The notes beneath the pieces were generated by a model. The model did not search any database and was not told the DNA's origin. It saw only the letters and a program-made list of their open reading frames with translations. The translations under genes were made by a program, and so were the position numbers. Below, piece after piece: positions 36,028 to 46,940 of a stretch of 64,000 bases of DNA. Each line of letters starts with the position of its first letter. The stretch's first letter is position 1. This DNA is from an uncultured Caldilineaceae bacterium (lineage in GTDB: Bacteria > Chloroflexota > Anaerolineae > Caldilineales > Caldilineaceae): the NCBI GenBank assembly GCA_951812725.1, contig OX638330.1, positions 5,249,405 to 5,313,404 of the forward strand. Reading direction: 5' to 3'.

Positions 36028-36146
36028 CCACAAACCTCGGCGGCCTGTGGTCTTACCAATCCACGGGCCGCGACGCACTTCGCATTCACAAAACGAAGTG
36101 GTAGCCTACCTGACCACACCCACTGCAGTACACAGGAGCAACGGAG

Positions 36147-37961
<1,815 letters not shown>

Positions 37962-37984
37962 TGCCAAGACACTGTAGCCAGATC

Positions 37985-38313
37985 GGCTTTGGCCGCCGCC
38001 GACTCCGACAGTTTGTAGATTCGGCGGCAACCTGATAATTTGGCTGCGGCTCGTCAGACGTGCGCAGGTTTCGCGAAAGAGCGAAACCAGTCGTGTCTTG
38101 AACCATCCGCGCCTCTTTCCAGCAGAGGCGCACGTGATAATTTCTGCGCGCCGGAGTTCAAGCTGGAGAGCATACGTTTTTTCCTTTTGCCGAACACACC
38201 TCACTGGATGGCTCGGTGCAGGTGTGTTCGGTATGTTTCTGTGAAGTCTGCATGTTTAACCGTTCGACCCGGAACCACTTGCTCTCAATGAAGAGCGCAA
38301 CAGGAGGCAAAGA
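37985..38313 (+). promoter_or_regulatory. Conserved long leader of Cache lipoprotein gene 2
   Basis: Homologous to the leader at 33295-33641. Here the hairpin stem is perfect over 12 bp: CCGAACACACCT pairs with AGGTGTGTTCGG (about 38190-38232). The ribosome-binding site is GGAGG, 6 bases before a GTG start. Confidence 0.65.
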
Positions 38314-38543
38314 GTGCACAATCGTTTAATGCTAAGTAGACTGGCAGCCGTACTGGTGGCTGCCGCCGTATTTCTGTCCGGCTGTGATCAATATATGCTA
38401 CCCAGTTCGCAAATGGATGGCGCCGTCACCAAGGAAAGCAGGGAGGTTACCAAGGCCGATCGCTCGGGGTACACGGTGGCCATGGTGGAGAAAGCTCTGC
38501 AACGCTACGACGCCCAGGGGCGGGAAGCCACCGTTGACTACTA

Positions 38544-39555
38544 GGGCCTTATGCTAGTTGGGAAAGGCCAATTGCTTGATTTGCAGATAGTCAGGTACGC
38601 CCAAGAGGCGGTTGATATAAATGCAGAGGGTATGTGCGGTCAATTTTGTGTATAAGCGTGCACAAAGGCCTCTGAGCGTGTGAGCGTGGTTGGTTTCAAT
38701 CGAGAACTGTGCGTTGAGTTGACTGGTGACTGTTTCGATGATTTGGCGGACCGAGTCGTAGAGGCGAGAGAGGTGTGCCGGGATCTGTTTTTTCTGGTTT
38801 TTGCGCTTCTTGGTGAGAAGACGGATGCGATTGTATTGCCAGAGTTCCTCAGCTGCCGGTGCACTGACGTAGGCCTTGTCGCCGATGACGATGCGGTTGT
38901 CGTGTTCTGCAAGGAGTTCGCGACCGACAGCCAAGTCGCGTTCGTTAGCCGGAGCTAACTCGAAGTCGATAATAAGGCCACCCATCGTGATCAGCATATG
39001 CAGCTTGAAACCGAAGATCATCATCTTCTTGGAGGGAACGGGCCCATAATCGGCCCCCCAATCGGACCATTTGGCGCGCGCTTGTGGCGCCAGATGGAAT
39101 TGAACCACAGGAATAGGCAGGCTATCGATTACACAATGCACGTCCCTGTAGAGTTCCGTCCTGGCCAACATCATGCGTCGCATTTCATTGATGACCCCCA
39201 TCAAGTTACATCGCCGCCGATTGAAACGGCTCTGCTCCGGCAAAATCGGAAACTTATCCCGATGTGCCTGCATATGATTGAGTAACTCTGTTTCCACATC
39301 CCATCCCACACATTCGCCGATGAGACAAATCGCGATCAATTCACTGTCGCTACACTCAGGCTCCGGCCCCGGTCGTCTCAGCTGTCCTTCCAGTTCCTTG
39401 TACATGTCGTCAACGAGCACATACACGCATAGACAGAAGTCGTCAAAGTGGGCTATCATTCGCTTGGTCCCCCTGGTGAGCTACCTTGGTTGGTCGAGAC
39501 TTCCAAAGTTATCTCACCAGGGGACTTTTTTCAACCGCTAACTAGCATAAGGCCC
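38544..39555. mobile_element. IS982-family insertion sequence (1,012 bp)
   Basis: The ends are GGGCCTTATGCTAGTT (left) and AACTAGCATAAGGCCC (right), a perfect 16-bp inverted repeat. TACTA flanks both sides (38539-38543 and 39556-39560). One transposase gene fills the element on the minus strand. Near the right end, GTCCCCCTGGTGAG and CTCACCAGGGGAC form an inverted repeat followed by TTTTTT on the plus strand, a possible built-in terminator. Confidence 0.93.
38554..39459 (-). CDS. IS982-family transposase
   Basis: A 301-residue DDE transposase. The acidic residues appear in CVIDSLPIPV, VIGDKAYVSAPA and RQIIETVTSQLN. KKMMIFGFKLHMLITMGG is the typical central region. The reading frame is complete, with no stops or frameshifts. 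This and the exact inverted repeats suggest a recent, possibly still active insertion. Confidence 0.93.
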   Translation of the reverse strand: MIAHFDDFCLCVYVLVDDMYKELEGQLRRPGPEPECSDSELIAICLIGECVGWDVETELLNHMQAHRDKFPILPEQSRFNRRRCNLMGVINEMRRMMLARTELYRDVHCVIDSLPIPVVQFHLAPQARAKWSDWGADYGPVPSKKMMIFGFKLHMLITMGGLIIDFELAPANERDLAVGRELLAEHDNRIVIGDKAYVSAPAAEELWQYNRIRLLTKKRKNQKKQIPAHLSRLYDSVRQIIETVTSQLNAQFSIETNHAHTLRGLCARLYTKLTAHTLCIYINRLLGVPDYLQIKQLAFPN

Positions 39556-41481
39556 TACTATAATTCTCCCGAAAGCGTGGACGGCGAATGGTATGTTTTC
39601 ATCACTGACGAGAACGACGAGATAATCGCTCACGCCAACCCGGATCTGCTGGGTGAGAGCCTGCATGGCCCTGTAGGGGTGGATATAACCGGCTATCGAC
39701 AAGGCGAAGCGATAGCCAGCGCCACCGAGGAGGGGAAATGGGTCGATTACATCTTCCTCAACCTTGCCACCGGCAACCAGGAGTTCAAACATACTTGGGC
39801 CGTGCGCCGCGATGGGCTGATCTTCGCTTCCGGCTGGTATCAGATTCTGCCCGATCTCTCCCGCAGCACCCCCACCAAGGCTGATCGTTCAGGCTACACC
39901 GTCCATCTTGTTGAACAGGCCATCCAGCGCTACAAGACCGAGGGACGCGAAGCCATCCTCGAATACATAAACTCGCCCGCAAACGTTGACGGCGAATGGT
40001 ATGTCTTCCTCATCGACGAAGACGACATCCTCATCGGCCACCCCAGCGAGGAGCTGCGCGGACAGTATTCCATAGGCGATGAAATTGGCGAGCTCGGCGT
40101 CGATATCACCGGATACCGTTACGGTGAACTTCTGCACAATGTCGACGAGGAAGGCCTCTGGGTCGACTACTTCTTCCTCAATATCGCCACCGGCAACCAT
40201 GAGTACAAACATACCTGGATCGTCCGTCATGACGGCCTCGTCTTCGGCTCTGGCTGGTACCAGGTTTTGCCCGGTCTGGAGTTGGGCGCCACCAAAGCGC
40301 ATCCTGTGGCTTACACGGTGGACATGGTAGAGCAGGCCCTGCAACGTTATGAGGCCGAAGGCCGAGACGCGACGGTCGAGCACTACAACACACCGGAGAG
40401 CGCGGACGGCGAATATTATGTCTTCATCTTCGATGAGAGTGATCAGTTGATCGCCCACGCCAACCCGGACCTGCTTGGCATGGACCTGAAGGAAGATTTG
40501 GGCGTCGATGTCACCGGTTATCGTTTCGGCGACCTGATGCTCAGCGCGACCGAAGAAGGGCTTTGGGTGGACTATCTCTTCCAGAACCTTGCCACCGGCA
40601 CCCAGGAGTACAAGCATTCCTGGGTGGTCAAGCGAGATGGGCTGCTGTTCGGCTCCGGCTGGTATCAGGTTCTGCCCAGTACGGAATTTAGCGCCACCAA
40701 AGCGCATCCTGTGGCTTACACGGTGGACATGGTAGAGCAGGCCCTGCAACGTTATGAGGCCGAAGGCCGAGAGGCGACAGTTGAGTACTACAACACAGCG
40801 GAGAGCGCGGACGGCGAATATTATGTTTTCATCTTCGATGAGAGTGATCAGTTGATCGCCCACGCCAACCCGGATCTGCTTGGCATGGACCTGAAGGAAG
40901 AGTTGGGCGTCGATGTCACCGGCTATCGCTTCGGCGACCTGATGCTCAGCGCGACCGAAGAGGGGCTTTGGGTGGACTATCTCTTCCAAAATCTCGCCAC
41001 CGGCAACCAGGAGTACAAGCATTCGTGGGTGGTCCGGCGGGATGGGCTGCTGTTCGGCTCCGGCTGGTATCAGGTTCTGCCCACTCTGCCCACGGCCGTT
41101 ACCAAGGCGCGACCGGCCGAATATACCGTCGCCATGGTCGACCGCGCGCTCCGGTACTACAAGGCCTATGGCCGAGAAGAGACGGTCGCCTACTACAATA
41201 CGCCGGAGAGCGTGGACGGGGAATATTATGTCTACATCTTCGACGAGGATGATCAGTTGATCGCCCACGCCAACCCGGATCTGCTGGGTATGGACTTGAA
41301 GGAAGAGTTGGGCTTGGACTCCACCGGCTATCATTTCGGCACCGACATGCTGGAAGCGACGGCGGAGGGGTTGTGGGTACACTATGTCTTCGTCAACCCC
41401 GCCACCGGCGAGGAGGAGACCAAGCACGCCTGGGCCGTGCGCCACGATGGACTGATCATTGGCTCCGGCTGGTATGAATAG

Positions 41482-41740
41482 ACTTTCGATGGGCGCCCTT
41501 TTGGCGCGGCGATAAACCAGAGAGGCAGGGGCGCTCGACCGGGCGCCCCTGTTGTTCTCCTGCGCCGCTGAGGAGCAGTGACGCGCGTAACAGTTTCCAC
41601 TGGTGTTTCATGCTGACCGGTGGGTTTCCTCATGGGCGCCCAGTGCAGGCCGCGCCAAGATACTGTAAACATGATTGGCTCCGGCCGCCGCCGGCTCCAA
41701 CAGCTTGGCGGCGGCCAAACATGAAGGCTCCGCTTCAGAA
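41482..41740. repeat. Duplicated 3' block: terminator region, M20 start stub and partial third leader
   Basis: 41482-41655 parallels 34653-34830. Both hold the same terminator, then an ATG with the first codons of the M20 gene (here reading MLTGGFPHGRPVQAA, against MLIDGLPHGSAVQAA). From about 41656 the sequence instead resembles the start of the lipoprotein leader (ACTGTAAACATGATTGGCTC, then GGCGGCGGCCAAACATGA). No complete gene is present. Confidence 0.75.
41526..41556 (+). terminator. Factor-independent terminator of Cache lipoprotein gene 2
   Basis: CAGGGGCGC pairs with GCGCCCCTG and is followed by TTGTTCT. It is the same hairpin as at 34697. Confidence 0.75.
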
Positions 41741-42163
41741 TTCGACCCATCGCCAGCCATCCTCAAACCATACAATTTCCGCACATCCTGATTCAGACAA
41801 CGTCCGCCCCAATATCAGCGACACATCTTTGTCCACTTGAATGCATTTCGGATCTGGGCTGGCCCGGCGTTGTCGGCCGCGCAACCCGGTCTACCCCCAG
41901 TGGTAACCACAAAATCCACCCCATTTTTGTATGCGCTATGTCCTTTTTTCAAGTTTGACGTAACACTTTCGCAATGATATACTCGCGGATGATTTGGAGT
42001 CGATAATTCACCGCAGATGTATTCTGACAGCAGCCCCTTTTGAATCAGGTCGTTCAATGCGCTACTACGTTACTATTTGAGCGCAAGGATTCCTCCACTC
42101 ATAACGGAAGTGGGGCGCTTATAGTCTTGCTGTCTAGGGCCAAACGCCCAAAGGAGACCAGGA
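41741..42163. other. Non-coding stretch upstream of infC
   Basis: I see no convincing gene. An 80-codon minus-strand frame (41815-42057) has no recognisable feature. The last about 90 bases (CTCCACTCATAACGGAAGTGGGG and on) probably form the infC leader. Confidence 0.5.
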
Positions 42164-42676
42164 ATTAGCAGAAACACAACACGAATCAATCATCGGATTC
42201 GTACGCGCGAAGTGCGAGTCATCGATGAAATCGGGACTCAACTCGGCATTATGGATGTGCAGACCGCTCTGCAGGCCGCCGAGGAGAAAGATCTGGATCT
42301 GGTAGAAGTTGCCCCCAATGCCAATCCGCCGGTCTGCCGGTTCATGGATTATGGCAAATACCTCTACGAGAAACAGAAGCGGGAGCGGGAGGCGCGCAGG
42401 GCCCAGAAGCAGATCGAGATCAAGGAAGTGCGCTTGCGGCCTAAAACAGGCGAACATGATATTCAGGTCGTTCTCACCAAAACGAGAAAGTTCCTGAAAG
42501 ACGGCGCCAAAGTGCGGGTACGTATCCGCTTCCGTGGACGTGAGATCGTCCACAGGGACATCGCCCTGGACCTGATGAAACGGGTCACGGAAGAGTTGGC
42601 CGACGAGGCAGTCGTCGAATCTCGCCCAGGTTTCGAGGGCCGTAGCATGGTGATGCTTCTCGCCCCAGCCGCGTAG
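42164..42676 (+). CDS. infC: Translation initiation factor IF-3 with AUU start
   Basis: 170 residues when read from an ATT codon at 42164. AAGGAG lies 8 bases upstream, and the frame then gives ISRNTTRINHRIRTREVRVIDE, matching the usual IF-3 N-terminus (R-x-N-x-x-I-R-x-x-E-V-R). The first conventional start (GTG, 42212) would remove these conserved residues. The N-domain is followed by the helical linker (YEKQKREREARRAQKQIEIKE) and C-domain (FLKDGAKVRVRIRFRGRE). The AUU start is the known basis of infC autoregulation in E. coli. It is followed by rpmI and rplT. Confidence 0.93.
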   Translation: MSRNTTRINHRIRTREVRVIDEIGTQLGIMDVQTALQAAEEKDLDLVEVAPNANPPVCRFMDYGKYLYEKQKREREARRAQKQIEIKEVRLRPKTGEHDIQVVLTKTRKFLKDGAKVRVRIRFRGREIVHRDIALDLMKRVTEELADEAVVESRPGFEGRSMVMLLAPAA

Positions 42677-42712
42677 CCGATTCCCATAATCACCAGTGCA
42701 GCCCGCCCAATT

Positions 42713-42741
42713 TTGAACCCTGCGGCTGGCTGTGCTATGAT
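42713..42741 (+). promoter_or_regulatory. Promoter before rpmI-rplT
   Basis: TTGAAC (42713-42718), a 17-base spacer, then TATGAT (42736-42741), a near-consensus sigma-70-type promoter. It allows rpmI-rplT expression independent of infC, with a leader of about 150 bases. Confidence 0.75.
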
Positions 42742-42900
42742 TTAGGCTTGCATGGCGCTCTCTATTGCGAACGGGCGTTATGATGTTCCATGCGTCCCCG
42801 CACCAAGAGGGCGCGCGCTGTCTGTTCAACCACTGCATCGCATAATGCAGTCCCAATATGTGCCTGCTCGCCAGGGGCGCCGGAGCAACCGAGAAGACCT

Positions 42901-43089
42901 ATGCCTAAAATGAAAACCCATAAGGGCGCACAAAAGCGTTTCCGTGTAACCAAAAATGGCAAAGTGCTGCGCCGCAAACAGGGCGGAAACCATCTGCGCC
43001 GCAAAAAACGCAAAGTCAGCGAGTACCGCCATAAGATTACCAGCCCGAACAAAGGCCAGGCCAAACTGGTCAAAGAGTTGCTCGGCTAG
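42901..43089 (+). CDS. rpmI: 50S ribosomal protein L35
   Basis: 62 residues: MPKMKTHKGAQKRFRVTKNG at the start, then KQGGNHLRRKKRK in the middle. Both are standard L35 features, and the length is typical. The ATG at 42901 gives the canonical MPKMKTH N-terminus; the frame is open further upstream but only through non-homologous sequence. It lies between infC and rplT, the conserved order. Confidence 0.97.
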   Translation: MPKMKTHKGAQKRFRVTKNGKVLRRKQGGNHLRRKKRKVSEYRHKITSPNKGQAKLVKELLG

Positions 43090-43247
43090 GCCTGCCTCTT
43101 CTGTGGTCGCGAGCTGGACAGAATGCTGAGCGCTGTCGCATCCGGCCGGACCACAGTTTCCATCGCCTACCAATCCATGCAGGCGGGCCAGGCCCAGAGG
43201 CTCCCCGCCCCCAGGCATAGCAATCGCTAGATACAAGGATTCAAGTT

Positions 43248-43604
43248 ATGGCACGTTCCAGACCAAAAGTTTATGCGCACAGGCGCCATAAGAAGGTGCT
43301 CAAGTTTACTAAAGGGCAGTTTGGTAGCCGCTCCAAGCTCTTCAAGCGCGCCAACGAGGCGATGCTCAAATCACTTGCCTTTGCCTATCGCGACCGCCGC
43401 AATCGCAAACGTGACTTCCGCCGCCTGTGGATTACCCGTATCAATGCCGCGGCCCGGCTCAATGGCCTTAAATACAGCCACCTGATTTACGGGCTCAAGC
43501 AGGCCGATGTGCAGGTGGACCGCAAAGTGTTGGCCGACATCGCCGCCAACGACGCAGACGGATTCAGCGCACTGGCTGACCTGGCCAAAAGCCACCTGAA
43601 CTGA
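43248..43604 (+). CDS. rplT: 50S ribosomal protein L20
   Basis: A 118-residue L20. MARSRPKVYAHRRHKKVLK, then AYRDRRNRKRDFRRLWITRI and NGLKYSHLIYGLKQADVQVDRKVLADIA are standard. L20 binds 23S rRNA and represses its own operon in several bacteria. The 158-bp gap after rpmI contains no gene. A strong terminator follows. Confidence 0.98.
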   Translation: MARSRPKVYAHRRHKKVLKFTKGQFGSRSKLFKRANEAMLKSLAFAYRDRRNRKRDFRRLWITRINAAARLNGLKYSHLIYGLKQADVQVDRKVLADIAANDADGFSALADLAKSHLN

Positions 43605-43682
43605 TCAAGGCGCTGCCGCCTCGCGGATTGAACCTGTTTTCGCAACGGCCGCCGGGTCGTCTGATAATTAAGAGTACAAATT

Positions 43683-43708
43683 GCAGAGACATTCGTCTCT
43701 GCTTTTTT
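43683..43708 (+). terminator. Factor-independent terminator after rplT
   Basis: GCAGAGAC-ATTC-GTCTCTGC is a perfect 8-bp stem followed by six Ts. Confidence 0.93.
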
Positions 43709-43853
43709 GTCCGATTTTGTCCGGCGCCGGCCTCGCCCGTACGACGCCGGGCAAGACCGTGACCGCGGCACTGCCTGCGTCCGCTACACGCCAATCTCCC
43801 CATGTCGCCGCCGCCCGCGATCCGGAAAAGTTGCCTGCGCTCCACATAGCTGA

Positions 43854-44645
43854 ATGATAGAAATCACCAGTCCCGCCAACCCGCAGATCAAACTGGCGGC
43901 CAAGCTCCGCCGCCGCCGCCACCGACAAGCCCACGGCCTCTGTCTGCTGGAGGGAACGCGTCTGGTGCAGGACGCCCTGTCAATTGGCGCAGCCTTCCAC
44001 ACCTGCTTTATCACCGCCGCCGCCGCAGACGCCCAGCCCAACCTGGTGGCCCGGATCCAGAAGACCTGTCCGCTCCACCTTGTGCCCGCCAACCTTCTCG
44101 ACAAGATCAGCGAGACCGTATCGCCGCAGACCATTGTCGCCGTGACCCCCATCCCGGAGCTGCCCCCGCCTTCCCCCGCCGATTTCTCCCTCATTCTGGA
44201 CGGCGTGCAGGATCCGGGCAATGCCGGCACGCTCCTGCGCACGGCCGCCGCCGCCGGCGTCGATCAGATCCTGTTCGCGCCCGGCTGTGTCGACCCGTTC
44301 AATGGCAAAGTAATGCGGGCCGCGATGGGCGCGCACTTTCGTGTTCCAATCCGCATCCTGCCGCGCTGGGAAGCGGTCATGGCCGCCCTGCCCGCCGGCC
44401 AATCCCTCTATGAGGCCAGCGCACAGGGCAGCATCCTCTACGATGAAGTCGACTGGCGCGAACCGGCCGCGCTTGTGCTCGGCAGCGAGGCACACGGGGC
44501 CAGTTCACAGCTGCAAGAGAGAGCCGCGGCAATTGCAATCCCAATGGCCGCCGCCACCGAATCTCTCAACGTTGCCGCTGCCGGCGCCGTCATTCTCTAC
44601 GAGGCCGCACGGCAGCGCCGCAAGCCAAAGAGAACAGCGCTTTGA
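43854..44645 (+). CDS. TrmH/SpoU-family RNA 2'-O-methyltransferase
   Basis: A 263-residue protein. An N-terminal substrate-binding region (SPANPQIKLAAKLRRRRHR, LLEGTRLVQDAL) precedes the SpoU knot domain: motif 1 LDGVQDPGNAGTLLRTAAAAG, motif 2 LVLGSEAHGAS, motif 3 IPMAAATESLNVAAAGAVILYE. The motifs hold the SAM site. It methylates rRNA or tRNA 2'-OH; the exact nucleotide is unknown. A position next to infC-rpmI-rplT is common for this subgroup. Confidence 0.93.
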   Translation: MIEITSPANPQIKLAAKLRRRRHRQAHGLCLLEGTRLVQDALSIGAAFHTCFITAAAADAQPNLVARIQKTCPLHLVPANLLDKISETVSPQTIVAVTPIPELPPPSPADFSLILDGVQDPGNAGTLLRTAAAAGVDQILFAPGCVDPFNGKVMRAAMGAHFRVPIRILPRWEAVMAALPAGQSLYEASAQGSILYDEVDWREPAALVLGSEAHGASSQLQERAAAIAIPMAAATESLNVAAAGAVILYEAARQRRKPKRTAL

Positions 44646-44951
44646 CAACCCTTTGGCCGCGGGATACACTTTCTATATTGGAGCCCGGCCCCCAGCGCTC
44701 GTCCTATAAAAGTCGGTGGAATATCAAGCAGCGTACACCGGCAAGTACAGGCTGTTACCTGCCTTGCCGGTCTGTCCGTCTATTGTCCCAACCGCTGGAT
44801 TTCGCTGCCGCCGACCGCAAGTTAGCGCACTTGGCGGGGGCGAAACAGGCAACGGGCAAGCTGCTGTGTGCACAAGCGTGAAGAGGAGAGCGGGAACTTC
44901 TCGCTTCTGGCGGATGTTGGCCGCCCTCCTGTGTCGTACGAAGGGGGATGA
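44646..44951. other. Non-coding stretch
   Basis: About 305 bp with no gene, tRNA or strong hairpin that I can recognise. It probably carries the promoter of the following gene. Confidence 0.5.
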
Positions 44952-45713
44952 ATGGAACTGACGAGTCTGCTCGGCTATATCCTGGTTGGCCTGCTGTTCG
45001 GCTGGGTAAGTTCGACCCTGGTTGAATGGGTCTGGTATCGCGGGCGGCGCAGGCGCGTCGACCTGGCAATGGCGCCGTCCGGCATGAGGGCATCTCAGCC
45101 GCTCCCCGGCGTACCTCCCTCGCACAGCTATGGCGCACCGGCGTTGCACCCACGCCCAGCATCCGATGGCGAGGCCTCTGCAGCCGATGCAACGCCGAAA
45201 AAAGGACGCCGCGCCCGCAAAAATGCACGGTCCGGACGACCCGCACAACAAGCCCCTGCAAACCGGCCCGACAACCTCACCGCCGTCTACGGTATCGGCG
45301 ACCTCTACGAACGCCGCCTCTATCAGGTCGGCATCTTTACCTGGGATCAGCTCTCCCGCGTCGATGCCGAAACCCTGCAACAGATTACCAGGGCGCTCCC
45401 AGGCAGCAACACCCGCGCCTGGACCGAACAGGCCCGCGAACTGGCCCACGCCAACAACCGGATCGGCGCAGTCTACGACGGGCCCCTGCCCGAAGATCTG
45501 ACCCGCATCCACGGCGTCGATCAGGTGTACGAAGATGAACTCTACGCCGCCGGCATCTTCACATTCCGGCAGTTGGCCGAGTGCCCGCCGAACGAGCTGG
45601 CCCGCATCATCCCGGCTCACCTGGCAGGCGAAGAGCTCGACTTCGCCAGTTGGGTCGCCCAGGCCGATTCGCTGCGCGACGAATACTATCTTGACGAGCC
45701 GCCCATCCTCTAG
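44952..45713 (+). CDS. Membrane-anchored protein with two helix-hairpin-helix-like repeats
   Basis: 253 residues. One N-terminal membrane helix (LLGYILVGLLFGWVSSTLVEWVW, about 6-28) is followed by a basic segment (YRGRRRR) and a low-complexity linker to about residue 110. Two repeated units follow: LTAVYGIGDLYERRLYQVGIFTWDQL and LTRIHGVDQVYEDELYAAGIFTFRQL. These resemble the HhH modules often annotated as 'predicted flap endonuclease-1-like 5' DNA nuclease' near ribosomal proteins, but no nuclease residues are visible. It may tether nucleic acid or a partner to the membrane. The function is unknown. Confidence 0.75.
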   Translation: MELTSLLGYILVGLLFGWVSSTLVEWVWYRGRRRRVDLAMAPSGMRASQPLPGVPPSHSYGAPALHPRPASDGEASAADATPKKGRRARKNARSGRPAQQAPANRPDNLTAVYGIGDLYERRLYQVGIFTWDQLSRVDAETLQQITRALPGSNTRAWTEQARELAHANNRIGAVYDGPLPEDLTRIHGVDQVYEDELYAAGIFTFRQLAECPPNELARIIPAHLAGEELDFASWVAQADSLRDEYYLDEPPIL

Positions 45714-45913
45714 CCTCAACCGTCACGGTTGATTGAGCCGTCGATTCTCTTTTCAGGCGGGATGTATCCCGGATTTGGGGGCATCACTTTGGGGTCGCCG
45801 GCGTCTCAATCCTACGTGCCCTTCTGTACGTCTCCGCGGCCTTCGTGGATGTCCACGTAGCTGACCAGGGCCAGTCTGAAACGCACCCCCATTTCGAGAT
45901 GCACCAGGAGTAG

Positions 45914-45950
45914 AGGCGGCGCTGACTTCGCAGCGCCGCCTTTCAGTTTT
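45914..45950 (+). terminator. Factor-independent terminator
   Basis: GGCGGCGCTG-ACTTCG-CAGCGCCGCC followed by TTTCAGTTTT, between the convergent HhH and DUF899 genes. Confidence 0.8.
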
Positions 45951-45956
45951 CAGAGG

Positions 45957-46559
45957 TTAGTCTTGGTCGGGGTAATCGAACTGCGGATCCCAGCCAGCCC
46001 AACCGTCGGGAAGCAGGCTGAACAAATGCCAGGCGCCGCAGTAGGAGTCGCCGGGACCGAAGTGGTCCTTGGCTACGCGCGTGATGCTGCCGTCTTCCTT
46101 CTTGCGGAAGACCGAGACACCGGGCTGGAAGCCGGACATGAAGCCGCCCGCTGTGCTCTGGAAGCCCATGTCAGCAGTAAAGGTCGAATCTTGTGCGGAG
46201 TAAACCGGGAAGCGCCAGCCCCGTCCGCCCGCAAACGCCTGCTGGTCCGCAGGACTGTCGGGCGAGACCAGCACAAAGGCGGCGCGGTCCATCAAATGGT
46301 GGGCGACACCGTTGAAATTGTCCGCCCACATCGTGCAGTACGAGCAGCCGGAGCCCATGTTGTGGACGAGGATGAGATCCTCCTTGTCTCCAAACAGGGC
46401 GGAAAGATTGACGGGGCCGTCGGGACTCTGCAGCTGGTAATCGCTGACCGGCTCGTGCGGGAGCCTGCGGCGTAGTTCGGCCAGATTCTTCTGGGCCTTA
46501 TCGAGTTCCAGGTAGGCAGCTTCGAGTTCTTTATCGAACTGAGCGTCGGGATTGGACAT
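45957..46559 (-). CDS. DUF899 thioredoxin-fold protein
   Basis: A 200-residue protein of the DUF899 family. A helical N-terminus (residues 1-32) precedes a thioredoxin-like fold: DLILVHNMGSGCSYCTMWADNFNG, with Cys72 and Cys75 in a CxxC pair, then FVLVSPDSPADQQAFAGGRGW. WHLFSLLPDGWAGWDPQFDYP is the usual C-terminal signature. Relatives are annotated as peroxiredoxin-like or dithiol-disulfide oxidoreductase-like; the biochemical role is not established. Confidence 0.9.
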   Translation of the reverse strand: MSNPDAQFDKELEAAYLELDKAQKNLAELRRRLPHEPVSDYQLQSPDGPVNLSALFGDKEDLILVHNMGSGCSYCTMWADNFNGVAHHLMDRAAFVLVSPDSPADQQAFAGGRGWRFPVYSAQDSTFTADMGFQSTAGGFMSGFQPGVSVFRKKEDGSITRVAKDHFGPGDSYCGAWHLFSLLPDGWAGWDPQFDYPDQD

Positions 46560-46777
46560 GGTATTCTCCTCGCGAAAAATCAGTTTTGCAATTCCAGTCC
46601 CTAGTTTACGATCTCTTATAACTGCTTGCCAGTTTCAGGCATCGTGCTGTCCGACAACGGCAGCAGGGAAACTGTCAGCTTTCGCTTCTGTGAATGTGGA
46701 AGCGGATCTCTTGCAGATGACCGCTAGCAACTGCTAACGCACCCCAATGCTGCTATGCACCCTTGATGCGCCAAAGT

Positions 46778-46806
46778 TTGCCTGGATCTCACCCATCGGC
46801 TACAAT
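46778..46806 (+). promoter_or_regulatory. Promoter of tRNA-Lys
   Basis: TTGCCT (46778-46783), a 17-base spacer and TACAAT (46801-46806), 16 bases before the tRNA. Confidence 0.75.
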
Positions 46807-46822
46807 TCAGAGCCGTTGACGC

Positions 46823-46895
46823 GGGTCCCTAGCTCAATTGGTAGAGCAACGGCCTTTTAAGCCGTGGGTTCTGGGTTCGAGTCCCAGGGGGCTCA
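46823..46895 (+). tRNA. tRNA-Lys (anticodon TTT)
   Basis: The acceptor GGGTCCC pairs with GGGGCTC (with G-U pairs) and the D arm is GCTC...GAGC. The anticodon stem is ACGGC/GCCGT with loop CTTTTAA. The T arm is CTGGG-TTCGAGT-CCCAG. No CCA is encoded. Confidence 0.95.
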
Positions 46896-46940
46896 TTGAG
46901 GAGAGTATAAAACGCGCCATTGCCTATTATAGGCGCAAGA

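Larger units (their letters stand above)
38314..41481 (+). pseudogene. Cache-repeat lipoprotein gene 2, interrupted by IS982
   Basis: The coding sequence runs 38314-38543 and resumes at 39561-41481. Removing the IS and one target copy restores one frame of 717 codons across GAC-TAC-TAT-AAT. The product has a lipobox (AAAVFLSGC, Cys near residue 20) and five about 130-residue Cache-like repeats; repeats 3 and 4 are almost identical. The last repeat is nearly identical to the last repeat of lipoprotein 1. As it stands, the 5' piece encodes a 76-residue truncated lipoprotein. The 3' piece could be read only from inside the IS (frame open from 39448), without a signal peptide. Confidence 0.85.

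Noticed and set aside
41815..42057. 80-codon minus-strand frame upstream of infC
   Set aside because: No ribosome-binding site or recognisable domain; it lies in leader or intergenic sequence.
42212..42676. GTG start for infC
   Set aside because: It would cut off 16 conserved N-terminal residues and lacks a ribosome-binding site at the right distance; the ATT at 42164 has one.
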